NCBI GenBank assembly: GCA_002501065.1
Contig: DLRK01000156.1
Location: forward strand, 1 to 14,072
Reading direction: 5' to 3'
DNA from: Akkermansiaceae bacterium UBA7890
GTDB lineage: Bacteria; Verrucomicrobiota; Verrucomicrobiia; Verrucomicrobiales; Akkermansiaceae
DNA length: 14,072 bases
Part shown: piece by piece, positions 6,907 through 13,398 of the stretch
How positions within the stretch are numbered: the first letter of the stretch is position 1
Layout: each line of letters begins with the position of its first letter
Position numbers and translations under genes: made by a program
The notes under the pieces: model-generated
Database searches by the model: none
What the model saw: only the letters and a program-made list of their open reading frames with translations
Told to the model about the DNA's origin: nothing

Positions 6907-7869
6907 GTGAAGATCACCTTTCTCGATTCCTCCACCCTCACCCGCGGCGATATCGACTTCACTCCCCTGGAAGCGCTGAGCACCTTCACGCACCATGAGC
7001 ACACCGCACCCTCCGAGGTCGCCGAGCGTTGTGGTGAGGTGGAGGTCATTCTTACCAACAAGGTCGTCCTCGATTCCGAAATCATCGAATCCCTTCCCGA
7101 CCTGAAACTCATCCTGGTATGTGCCACCGGTGTCAATGTGGTCGATCTCGAAGCGGCCAGGGCCCGGGGCATACCGGTCTGCAACGTGGCCGGTTATTCC
7201 ACCCCCAGTGTGGCCCAGCATGCTGCCGCCCTGCTCCTGGCCCTTGCCACCAAGGTGCACCGCCTGGCCACCGAACATGACGCGTGGCCTCGTTCCCCGA
7301 TCTTCACCCGTCTCACTCACCCCGTTACTGAACTGTCCGGCAAGGCCTGTGGCATCGTCGGCCTCGGAGCAATCGGATCAGCCTTCGCGATCATTACGGA
7401 GGCTCTCGGAATGAAGGTGCAGATCCTCGCCCGGGAGGATTCCCCCAACACCAGCCGGCCAGAGCTTCCCCGTCTCGCTGCCCGGGAGTTCTTCGCCACT
7501 TCAGACGTCATTTCCCTGCACTGCCCCCTCACCGCCGAGAACGAGGGCATGATCGACGGCGACACCCTGGCCGCCATGAAACCGGGAGCCCTGCTCCTCA
7601 ACGTGAGCCGCGGTCCCCTCGTCGACGAACTTGCCCTGGCCGGGGCCCTGCGCAGCGGCCACCTCGCCGGAGCCGGTCTCGACGTTCTCTCGGTGGAGCC
7701 GCCTCCGGCAGACCACCCCCTCCTCGCGGCGGACCTGGGCGACAAGAACCTCATCATCACCCCCCACACTGCCTGGCTTTCCCTTCAGTCACGTCAACGC
7801 CTCCTTGCCGGGGTGGTGGACAACCTGAAGAACTGGTTGGCAGGCACCCCCTCCAACCGTGTCGCCTGA
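6907..7869 (+). CDS. HprA-like D-2-hydroxyacid dehydrogenase (probable glycerate dehydrogenase/hydroxypyruvate reductase)
   Basis: 320 residues, a normal length for this NAD(P)-dependent family, which interconverts 2-oxo acids and D-2-hydroxy acids. The Rossmann motif GLGAIG is at 152-157. The catalytic triad is R235 (NVSRGPLVDE), E264 (LSVEPPP) and H287 (ITPHTAW). The segment ATGVNVVDLEAARARGIPVCNVAGYSTPSVAQH (73-105, shown in part: STPSVAQH) is typical of the glycerate dehydrogenase branch. At the end of beta-strand 2 the sequence is ILARED, where NADH-specific members usually have Asp, so cofactor preference is unclear. The substrate is inferred; other 2-hydroxyacids are possible. The start is a GTG at 6907 with no Shine-Dalgarno (the upstream sequence is C-rich). 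It is 30 nt after the rluD-like gene and 5 nt before the next one, so almost certainly co-transcribed. Confidence 0.9.
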   Translation: MKITFLDSSTLTRGDIDFTPLEALSTFTHHEHTAPSEVAERCGEVEVILTNKVVLDSEIIESLPDLKLILVCATGVNVVDLEAARARGIPVCNVAGYSTPSVAQHAAALLLALATKVHRLATEHDAWPRSPIFTRLTHPVTELSGKACGIVGLGAIGSAFAIITEALGMKVQILAREDSPNTSRPELPRLAAREFFATSDVISLHCPLTAENEGMIDGDTLAAMKPGALLLNVSRGPLVDELALAGALRSGHLAGAGLDVLSVEPPPADHPLLAADLGDKNLIITPHTAWLSLQSRQRLLAGVVDNLKNWLAGTPSNRVA

Positions 7870-7874
7870 CTGCC

Positions 7875-8120
7875 GTGGAAGATGGCATCGAACAACTGGT
7901 TCCCGCGGTGGAGCAACAGCTGACCTCCCCGGAGACTCCTTACGTAGGCGAAACCTACCAGCGCCTCCTGCAGGATCCGGAAATCGACGAAGCGGAAGCA
8001 AAGCTCATGATTGCCCTCTGTCTCGCTGACGAATCGGAGCGCATGGTGGACGAGGATCGTGAATTCGACATCGCCCGCTACCGGACTCTTCTCACCCTCC
8101 TCCCCAAGTTGCCCGGGTAA
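7875..8120 (+). CDS. Small acidic hypothetical protein
   Basis: 81 residues from a GTG at 7875, five nt after the dehydrogenase stop and 20 nt before the YraN-family gene. I do not recognise the family. The protein is acidic and predicted helical, with no Cys, membrane helix or signal peptide. The core LTSPETPYVGETYQRLLQDPEIDEAEAKLMIALCLADESERM (residues about 16-57; core helix EIDEAEAKLMIALCLADE) is followed by FDIARYRTLLTLLPKLPG. Tight packing in a co-directional run and a sensible soluble composition support a real gene. The opposite strand is also open over 7794-8129, but that reading has no family features and overlaps the dehydrogenase end. Confidence 0.7.
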   Translation: MEDGIEQLVPAVEQQLTSPETPYVGETYQRLLQDPEIDEAEAKLMIALCLADESERMVDEDREFDIARYRTLLTLLPKLPG

Positions 8121-8140
8121 CCCCCTCACTCCTTCGATCC

Positions 8141-8575
8141 GTGCTCAAAGCATTCCTTCTCGGATGTCGGAAGCGGTTCAGCCCGCTCCTCAACCGACCC
8201 TGCCGCACACTCGGCGATGACCATCTCGCAATCGGCGCATTGGGTGAGAACATCGCCTGTGCCCACCTGCGGACGGAAGGCAGACGAATCCTCTACCGCA
8301 ACTTCCGTGCTCCCGGGGGCGGCGAAATCGACATCGTGGCACGCGACGGCAGAACCCTGAGCTTCGTGGAAGTGAAGACCCGCACCAGCGAACAATTTGG
8401 CCGCCCCCTTGAAGCAGTCGACCATCGGAAGAAAAAGCTCATGCAACGCGGGGCCAACGAATGGCTCCGCCTCCTCGGCACCCGTGAGCTTCCCTGGCGT
8501 TTCGATGTCGTCGAGGTGATCCTGCGGGAGGGAGAGAAACCCCGCCTCAACACGGTGCGGAATGTCATCGAGTAA
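8141..8575 (+). CDS. YraN/UPF0102 family endonuclease-like protein
   Basis: 144 residues. The UPF0102 (YraN) signature is clear: ALGENIACAHL (33-43, E36), the catalytic-like GEIDIVARDG (61-70, D64) and FVEVKTR (75-81, E77, K79). Together these make the D...E-x-K arrangement of the restriction-endonuclease-like fold. RFDVVEVIL near the C-terminus is also family-typical. Cellular function is not established; a role in nucleic acid processing is inferred from the fold. The GTG at 8141 gives about 25 extra N-terminal residues (MLKAFLLGCRKRFSPLLNRP), longer than most members; a start nearer LGDDHLAIGALGE is possible. It ends the plus-strand block, with its stop 11 bp from the rnhB stop on the other strand. 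Confidence 0.92.
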   Translation: MLKAFLLGCRKRFSPLLNRPCRTLGDDHLAIGALGENIACAHLRTEGRRILYRNFRAPGGGEIDIVARDGRTLSFVEVKTRTSEQFGRPLEAVDHRKKKLMQRGANEWLRLLGTRELPWRFDVVEVILREGEKPRLNTVRNVIE

Positions 8576-8586
8576 GCGAACCTCCC

Positions 8587-9195
8587 CTACTCAAGCAGGG
8601 CTGCCACCGGGGCGAAGGACCGGCGGTGCTCGCGACAGGGTCCGTGCCGCCTGAGAGCCTCCAGGTGGGCTTTTGTCCCATAGCCCTTGTGTCTCTCGAA
8701 CCCGTAGACCGGAAATTCCTCCGCCAGTTCCTGCATCCGTCTGTCCCGGCTCACCTTGGCAATGATGCTGGCAGCCGCGATGGAAAGACTGATCCCGTCC
8801 CCCTTCACCACCCCGCGGGAGGCCAGGGGAAACCGCGGCACATCCAGGCCGTCAATCAGGCAGAAGGCCGGGAGGGATTCGAGGGCCAGGGCCGCCCGTC
8901 CCATGGCCACATGGGTCGCACGCAGAATGTTGAGTTCGTCAATCTCAGGGACTTCCATGAAGGCCAGGCCCCAGCAGATGCCGGGATCGGTGGTGATCTC
9001 CTCGAAGAGAGCCTCCCGGCGCCTGGCCGTCAACTTCTTGGAATCATCGAGCATGTCGTGCCGGTAGCCGGGAGGCAGGATCACTGCGGCGGCCGCCACC
9101 GGACCGGCCAGTGGTCCCCGGCCCGCCTCGTCGATCCCCGCAACCGGCTCCGTTCCACTCTCGATCAGTTCACACTCCAGCCTCAGGTCCGGCAT
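8587..9195 (-). CDS. rnhB: Ribonuclease HII
   Basis: 202 residues, full length. RNase HII nicks RNA/DNA hybrids and begins removal of ribonucleotides misincorporated in DNA. All family blocks are present: GIDEAGRGPLAGPV (20-33, metal ligands D22 and E23), DSKKLT (51-56), LIDG (D115), KGD (D133, 18 residues after D115 as in other RNase HII enzymes), AAASIIAKVSRDR (140-152) and the GYGT substrate-handling motif (HKGYGT). The ATG at 9195 has AGGAAG a few nt upstream, a reasonable ribosome site. It lies 58 nt downstream of the pseudopilin-like gene on the same strand. rnhB is commonly next to yraN in the same direction; here the two face each other tail-to-tail. Confidence 0.97.
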   Translation of the reverse strand: MPDLRLECELIESGTEPVAGIDEAGRGPLAGPVAAAAVILPPGYRHDMLDDSKKLTARRREALFEEITTDPGICWGLAFMEVPEIDELNILRATHVAMGRAALALESLPAFCLIDGLDVPRFPLASRGVVKGDGISLSIAAASIIAKVSRDRRMQELAEEFPVYGFERHKGYGTKAHLEALRRHGPCREHRRSFAPVAALLE

Positions 9196-9253
9196 CCCCC
9201 GCTTCCTAGCGCATGGGAGGGAAAAACTCGACCCGTAACTTCACCCTGAAGGG

Positions 9254-9736
9254 CTACCAACTGCGGTAGTCCTTCGGTTCATGTCGGCGCGTGGCGGCCA
9301 GCGAACACCTCATGTAGAGCTCCCCCACCTCGGGAACCACGTTGTCTCCAAGCTGGTAGATCCCCCTCGAAGGGCACCGGGGCATTTCCGGGACATACTT
9401 CCCCGGACCAACCAGTTCGTTCAGAAGGTTTACGGGAGGTTTGGCCTGCGAGAGATTCTGTCCGGGCTGATAGGGGCTGGAATGAGTGTAGGAACGCATC
9501 GACACCTGCATGTGCCGGATCTGCATTATACAGAACACCCGGTCCGATCCCGCCTTCCAGCTCCGGGCCGCAAACCACAACAGGGAAGTGAGCAGCAGCA
9601 GGACGAACAGGACCACCGAGATCTCAATCAGGGTCATGCCCCGGCGCAGGTCGACCCGCCGACTACGCGACCCCGGGAGCGGTCTCCGGGAGCAGGAGCC
9701 ACCACGGATCCGGGACGCGGAAGAGAACCGTTTCAT
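9254..9736 (-). CDS. Orphan type IV pilin/type II secretion pseudopilin-like protein
   Basis: 160 residues from the ATG at 9736. The class III signal is explicit: basic leader, G33|M34 cleavage site and Glu at +5 (RRGMTLIEISVVL), then a hydrophobic helix (about 38-58) that would serve as N-terminal assembly helix and membrane anchor. The 33-residue leader is long and very basic (several Arg/Ser runs). The short C-terminal domain has the pattern MPRCPSRGIYQLGD...MRCSL, which recalls pseudopilins ending in CPxGG...CS, the two Cys perhaps forming a disulfide. No prepilin peptidase, ATPase or secretin lies nearby, so any assembly machinery is elsewhere. An AT-rich promoter-like stretch precedes it, separating it from the permease gene upstream. 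Confidence 0.85.
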   Translation of the reverse strand: MKRFSSASRIRGGSCSRRPLPGSRSRRVDLRRGMTLIEISVVLFVLLLLTSLLWFAARSWKAGSDRVFCIMQIRHMQVSMRSYTHSSPYQPGQNLSQAKPPVNLLNELVGPGKYVPEMPRCPSRGIYQLGDNVVPEVGELYMRCSLAATRRHEPKDYRSW

Positions 9737-9781
9737 ACTGGAAGGGCGAACCGGACGCGTGGCCCGGATGATTAGGATATA

Positions 9782-9810
9782 TTAATATTACACAATTTCA
9801 CGGGATTCAA
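9782..9810 (-). promoter_or_regulatory. Possible promoter for the pseudopilin-like gene
   Basis: In the 99-bp gap between the permease stop and the pseudopilin ATG, the minus strand has TTGAAT (9810-9805), a 17-nt spacer and TATTAA (9787-9782). Each hexamer matches the sigma-70 consensus at four of six positions. It lies in a very AT-rich run (TAATATTAATATAT), conspicuous against the GC-rich surroundings. The composition is seen directly; promoter activity is inferred. Confidence 0.35.
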
Positions 9811-9835
9811 CCGAAACCCTGCCCCACGGTAATGA

Positions 9836-11179
9836 TTACAGACTTCTGGCCCCGCTTGCGCCGCTCCCACCCCGCTGCGCCAGGAAGTAGATCACCAATC
9901 CAACCACCAGAGTAGCAAGGCCCCAGAGGGTTTCCCCCGGTTTATCCCTGATGATGTAAACCACCATCCAGGCATTGACTGCCACGAAGAGGGCCGGGGT
10001 GAAGGGATAGCCCCAGGCCTTCACCGGGCGGGCCAACCCCGGTTGCCGGATCCGCAACCAGAACACTCCTGCCACCGCCACCAGTCCAAAAAGCACGAGC
10101 AGCAACTCTATATAAACAAGGACCTCCTCAAAGCTGCTGGTCAGGATCAGGGAAATTGCCACCACGGTCTGCAGGAGAACCGCATTGGCGGGGATTCCCG
10201 AGCGCGACTTCCGGGCCAGTATACGCAACCCACGGAAGTCCTCTCCCATCCGCTGGGCCACCCGTGGTCCCATCCAGATGCTGGCACTCAACATCGAAAC
10301 CAGCCCGAAACTGATCAGCCCTGCCATCACCCGGCCTCCCGTTTCGCCGAGGGCATGACTGGCCGCCACCTTGGCGACATCTTTCTCGCCCACCATGCTC
10401 TGGATAGGCGCGCTGTAGAGAAAGGCCCCGTTCAGTCCGATGTAAAGCAGGGTCACAAGGAAGGCGCCCACCAGGAGGGCCCGCGGCACCGTCCACTGCG
10501 GATCCCGCACTTCGTCAACGATGTAGGTTGCCGCGTTCCAACCCGTGTAGGCATACATCACGAACACGAGGGCGATGGCGAATTCCGCGCTGAAGAGGAG
10601 GCCCAGGTCGCCCTCGCGGGGCAGGAAAGAGATCTCCTGCCGATCACCCAGGAGAAAGCAGGCCAGGATGAGGACCAGGATGAAGATCACCTTCAGGGAG
10701 GTGAAGATACTCTGGAAACGCGCCCCCAGTCCGATTGGCCTGAGATGGATGCCCGCCACCGCCAGCACCACCACTACCGACAGGATTCGGGGCCAGGTCT
10801 CTCCCCCGAAGGCCATCGCTCCGGCAAAATACTTTCCGAAGGCCATCGCCCCCAGCGCAATGGGCGCCGCAAATCCCACCGTTACCGAGATCCATCCGGC
10901 CAGGAATCCCAGGACGGGATGGTAGATCCGGGAGAGAAGATGATACTCACCCCCCGAGCGCGGAAAGGCCGCCGCCAGTTCCCCGTAACACACCGCTCCG
11001 CACAGGGCACAACCGCCCCCCAGGGCCCAGAGAACCATCAGCACAAAGCCCGACTGAATGTCCACCAGCTGATATCCCAGGCTGGTGAAGACCCCGGTCC
11101 CCACCATGTTACCCACCACCACCGCGATAGCCGGCGCCAGGGTGACCGGTCGCGATGAGGCGGATTCTCCCTCCGTCAT
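9836..11179 (-). CDS. APC-superfamily amino-acid permease
   Basis: 447 residues with about 12 hydrophobic helices, the normal size and topology for amino acid-polyamine-organocation carriers of the inner membrane. The first helix carries the unwound substrate-binding motif GNMVGTGVF (about 23-31), followed by the family pattern LWALGGGCALCGAVCYGELAAAFPRSGGEYHLL (key residues CYGELAAAFPRSGGEY). Helix 6 and its loop read MYAYTGWNAATYIVDEVRDP, as in LAT/SLC7-like members. The substrate is probably an amino acid but cannot be narrowed. The ATG at 11179 has GAGGG just upstream (TTGAGGGCATG), one of the few clear Shine-Dalgarno sites in the window. It diverges from the metalloprotease gene across a 165-bp gap. 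Alternative: exchange of other small organic cations. Confidence 0.93.
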   Translation of the reverse strand: MTEGESASSRPVTLAPAIAVVVGNMVGTGVFTSLGYQLVDIQSGFVLMVLWALGGGCALCGAVCYGELAAAFPRSGGEYHLLSRIYHPVLGFLAGWISVTVGFAAPIALGAMAFGKYFAGAMAFGGETWPRILSVVVVLAVAGIHLRPIGLGARFQSIFTSLKVIFILVLILACFLLGDRQEISFLPREGDLGLLFSAEFAIALVFVMYAYTGWNAATYIVDEVRDPQWTVPRALLVGAFLVTLLYIGLNGAFLYSAPIQSMVGEKDVAKVAASHALGETGGRVMAGLISFGLVSMLSASIWMGPRVAQRMGEDFRGLRILARKSRSGIPANAVLLQTVVAISLILTSSFEEVLVYIELLLVLFGLVAVAGVFWLRIRQPGLARPVKAWGYPFTPALFVAVNAWMVVYIIRDKPGETLWGLATLVVGLVIYFLAQRGGSGASGARSL

Positions 11180-11305
11180 GCCCTCAACTTAAACACCGGA
11201 CCCTCCGTCGAAAGATCAATCTGTTTCGGGTTATTCCTGCCTGACCGATAATAATTCTCCCTCCTGCTGCCAACCCGCTGGCGCGATCCTCCTGCGCCCG
11301 TGCGC

Positions 11306-11334
11306 TTGTCAGGAACGGGAAAATGGTGTCTAAG
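11306..11334 (+). promoter_or_regulatory. Possible promoter for the metalloprotease gene
   Basis: TTGTCA (11306-11311, five of six to the -35 consensus), an exact 17-nt spacer, then TCTAAG (11329-11334, four of six to the -10 consensus). The predicted transcript would begin only a few nt before the ATG at 11345, giving a very short leader. This would suit a gene that has no Shine-Dalgarno. The hexamers and spacing are seen; the function is inferred. Confidence 0.35.
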
Positions 11335-11344
11335 TGACACGCTC

Positions 11345-12556
11345 ATGAAGCCTGCCCCCGGTTCCCTGCTTTCCGCCGTAGTGGTCCTCTCCCTCGTCCT
11401 CGGGTTCAGCCTGATGGCCCAACGCGACGCCCGAAAGCCCACCGCCCGGGCAGGCAAGGCGGCTGGAAACGTTATTGTTCCTCCTCCCCTGAAAGACCTG
11501 GGGAAGGACTATAAGGTCAGGCTGGTCTACTTCGTTCCCAGCGACCGCAAGGTGAAACCGGGCTACCGGGACAAGTGCGAGACCCTCATGCGGATCGTGG
11601 CCGACATTTTCCGGAGGGAAATGAAGGCCAACGGGCACCGGACCCGGGGACTGGACTTTGAGTTCGCAGAAGATGGCCGCCTCAAGGTCCACCTCGTGAA
11701 TGCCAAGCAACCCTCCGCCTTTTACACCGGGGAACCCTTTGACGTGGATCGTCTCCTGAACTCCCAGCAACAGGAAATCTGGGAAACCACCGGCTATTCC
11801 CGCAACCGGCCCACCCTCGTGTTTTCGGAGGCCGGGGCGGTGGCCGAAGCCAGGCCCATTCCTCACGTCTATTCGGGTCTCGCCTGCGTGTCCGGCGACA
11901 TCTTCCGCGACGAGGTCACCGCCTCCACCATCGAGGAACAAATCCGCTACTTCATGGACCCGGCCCCGGTGACCAGGGTGGCGGGATCGGAAAAACGTGC
12001 CCGGAACCAGGAATCACAGACCAGCAATGGCGTCCTCATCCACGAACTGGGCCACATCTTCGGGATGCTGCACGACACCCGTGATCCCCGCAACATCATG
12101 ATGCGGGGATACGACAACCTCGGCCGGATGTTCGACCGCAAGACAGCTGCGGAGCGACCCGTCCGCTTCTCCCCGGCCCATGCCCGGATGGCGGCGGTGA
12201 GCCGGTTTTTCAGCGAGTCCTTTGACAAGAGCGATACCAAGGCGCCCGAGATTCATGAGTTCAAGGTCGCCAGTCCTCCGCAGGCCGGGGAGAAGACCGT
12301 CAAACTCTCCCTCAGCATGAGCGATGACAAGGGACTGGGACCTCTCGTCATACTCCAGCGAGGCGGCGGACAGATCGACGCCCTCGTCCGGGACCTCTCC
12401 CTGAAGGGAGCGGAAAAACGGTCCGGGACCCTGACCGTCACCGCGCCCCGGGCCCTCGTGGCCGGACAACCCCTGATCTTCATCGTAAACCTTTTCGACG
12501 TGAACGGGAACCTGAGCCAGGCCGTGATCAACTCGCAGGTGGTGGCCAGGGAGTGA
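11345..12556 (+). CDS. Secreted matrixin-like zinc metalloprotease with C-terminal Ig-like domain
   Basis: 403 residues from the ATG at 11345; an ATG-like frame opening at 11300 would bury the signal peptide. MKPAPGSLLSAVVVLSLVLGFSLMAQ is a Sec signal peptide (key part LLSAVVVLSLVLG), with cleavage likely near SLMAQ. A roughly 200-residue domain (VRLVYFVPSDRKVKPGY...) leads to the metzincin zinc site HELGHIFGMLHD (233-244: His233, His237, His243 ligands, Glu234 catalytic). A Met-turn candidate, NIMM (250-253), follows. The short gap from the third His to the Met resembles matrixins more than adamalysins. Residues about 300-403 (KTVKLSLSMSDDKGLGPLV...FIVNLFDVNGNLSQAV) look like a beta-sandwich of Ig/FN3 type. 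It probably cleaves extracellular or periplasmic protein. No propeptide cysteine switch was recognised. It converges on the EF-hand lipoprotein gene. Confidence 0.85.
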   Translation: MKPAPGSLLSAVVVLSLVLGFSLMAQRDARKPTARAGKAAGNVIVPPPLKDLGKDYKVRLVYFVPSDRKVKPGYRDKCETLMRIVADIFRREMKANGHRTRGLDFEFAEDGRLKVHLVNAKQPSAFYTGEPFDVDRLLNSQQQEIWETTGYSRNRPTLVFSEAGAVAEARPIPHVYSGLACVSGDIFRDEVTASTIEEQIRYFMDPAPVTRVAGSEKRARNQESQTSNGVLIHELGHIFGMLHDTRDPRNIMMRGYDNLGRMFDRKTAAERPVRFSPAHARMAAVSRFFSESFDKSDTKAPEIHEFKVASPPQAGEKTVKLSLSMSDDKGLGPLVILQRGGGQIDALVRDLSLKGAEKRSGTLTVTAPRALVAGQPLIFIVNLFDVNGNLSQAVINSQVVARE

Positions 12557-12677
12557 AGCCCTTTCGCAGGCCAGCCTCGACCCGCCATCCAACGATGTCC
12601 CGGCATCGGACGGCTCACTACCCAGCGACCGGCAAGGAAATTTCTACCGAACGACCTGTGCCACTGGTCCGGAGATC
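12557..12677. other. Convergent intergenic gap, no feature seen
   Basis: The 121 bp between the metalloprotease stop and the EF-hand lipoprotein stop contains no open frame with family features. I found no clear stem-loop with a T-run on either strand, so termination of the two facing genes is not explained by an obvious intrinsic terminator. Confidence 0.5.
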
Positions 12678-13274
12678 TCAACGGTCGCGAGAACCGCGAT
12701 CGCCTTCTGGCCGTCCCCCGCGTCCTCGGCGGCTCCGGTCGCTGAAATTTCTCATCCGCTCGCTCAGTCCCTCGATCATGGCTGCCTGTTCCGCATCGTC
12801 GAGTTGACCGTCCCCATTGGTATCAACCTCGTCGAACCCACCGGCGAAGGGACCGGAAACTTCCTCCTTGGAGAGAAGGCCGTCCCCATTCGCATCCCGC
12901 TCCTTCATGCGCGCGCTGATCTGCTCAGCAATACGAGCAAACCGTTCAGCCTGCTCCTCAGACTCTCGCGCTTCCCGCCGCTCCGCCCGCTCCTCGGCGC
13001 TCCGGGGCAAGGGAATGGACGGGTCCAGCTTGACAACGGGTTTGGAGGGTGCGGGAGGGTCCTCCACCTCGGGAACATCAGGACTTGGCGCTGGAATGGA
13101 TCGTTCTGACTTTGCGCCCGATGAGGAAGATTTCCTGTTCCCTTCGGTCCGCGGGCGGGGAGGGCGCTCCGAGTTGAGGCTTTCCGAGTTTGCTGAACTT
13201 TCGTCATCGCCGCAGGAAGTCAGCGCGAATACCCCGAAAGCCATCGTCGAAAGAAAAACGCAAAACAGTTTCAT
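12678..13274 (-). CDS. EF-hand lipoprotein
   Basis: 198 residues from the ATG at 13274, with AAGG seven nt upstream. The N-terminus is a lipoprotein signal ending in LTSC (Cys21), so it should be lipid-anchored and exported. A Ser/Pro/Glu-rich low-complexity linker (about 25-90) is followed by a charged helical stretch (RSAEERAERREARESEEQ). Two consensus calcium-binding EF-hand loops come next: DANGDGLLSKEE (127-138) and DTNGDGQLDDAE (151-162), with Asp/Asn at positions 1, 3 and 5, Gly at 6 and Glu at 12. The C-terminus is Arg/Gly-rich (SRRGRGGRPEGDRGSRDR). Binding of calcium outside the cytoplasm is a safe inference; the cellular role is unknown. Similar low-complexity EF-hand lipoproteins are common in PVC bacteria. 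Confidence 0.9.
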   Translation of the reverse strand: MKLFCVFLSTMAFGVFALTSCGDDESSANSESLNSERPPRPRTEGNRKSSSSGAKSERSIPAPSPDVPEVEDPPAPSKPVVKLDPSIPLPRSAEERAERREARESEEQAERFARIAEQISARMKERDANGDGLLSKEEVSGPFAGGFDEVDTNGDGQLDDAEQAAMIEGLSERMRNFSDRSRRGRGGRPEGDRGSRDR

Positions 13275-13283
13275 AAGACAACC

Positions 13284-13312
13284 TTGCTACTGCAGTGCCT
13301 GACTGCCGTCAA
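13284..13312 (-). promoter_or_regulatory. Weak promoter candidate for the EF-hand lipoprotein
   Basis: On the minus strand TTGACG (13312-13307, five of six to the -35 consensus) is followed after 17 nt by TAGCAA (13289-13284, only three of six to the -10 consensus), ending 9 nt before the ATG. The good -35 and spacing make it worth recording, but the -10 is poor. Confidence 0.22.
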
Positions 13313-13360
13313 TAAGCGAACCCGCAAATCCCCGGATTCCCGTAACCCGTTGACCGACAG

Positions 13361-13398
13361 TGGAGTCAATGGTCGGATTTGAACCGACGACCTGATTC
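13361..13398 (-). other. tRNA 3'-end remnant, putative attachment site (attR-like)
   Basis: Reading the minus strand from 13398: GAATC (would-be 3' strand of the anticodon stem), AGGTC (variable loop), T arm GTCGG-TTCAAAT-CCGAC with a perfect 5-bp stem and consensus loop, CATTGAC (3' acceptor strand), discriminator T, and encoded CCA ending at 13361. No GATTC partner for the anticodon stem, no D arm and no GTCAATG 5' acceptor strand occur at the required distance. The sequence there instead encodes the C-terminus of the neighbouring protein, whose TAG stop overlaps the remnant by one base. Integrases that enter tRNA genes leave exactly such a duplicated 3' end at the far junction, with the element on the 5' side, here to the right. 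The remnant is seen; the integration history is inferred. Isotype cannot be assigned because the anticodon is missing. Confidence 0.7.

Noticed and set aside
5857..7320. 487-codon minus-strand reading frame opposite the rluD-like and dehydrogenase genes
   Set aside because: It is Gly-rich with no domain signature, while the plus strand carries complete catalytic motifs of two known enzyme families. It is a GC-rich shadow frame.
10043..11158. 371-codon plus-strand frame opposite the permease
   Set aside because: Highly polar His/Gln/Arg composition produced by the complement of membrane-helix codons; the permease is clear.
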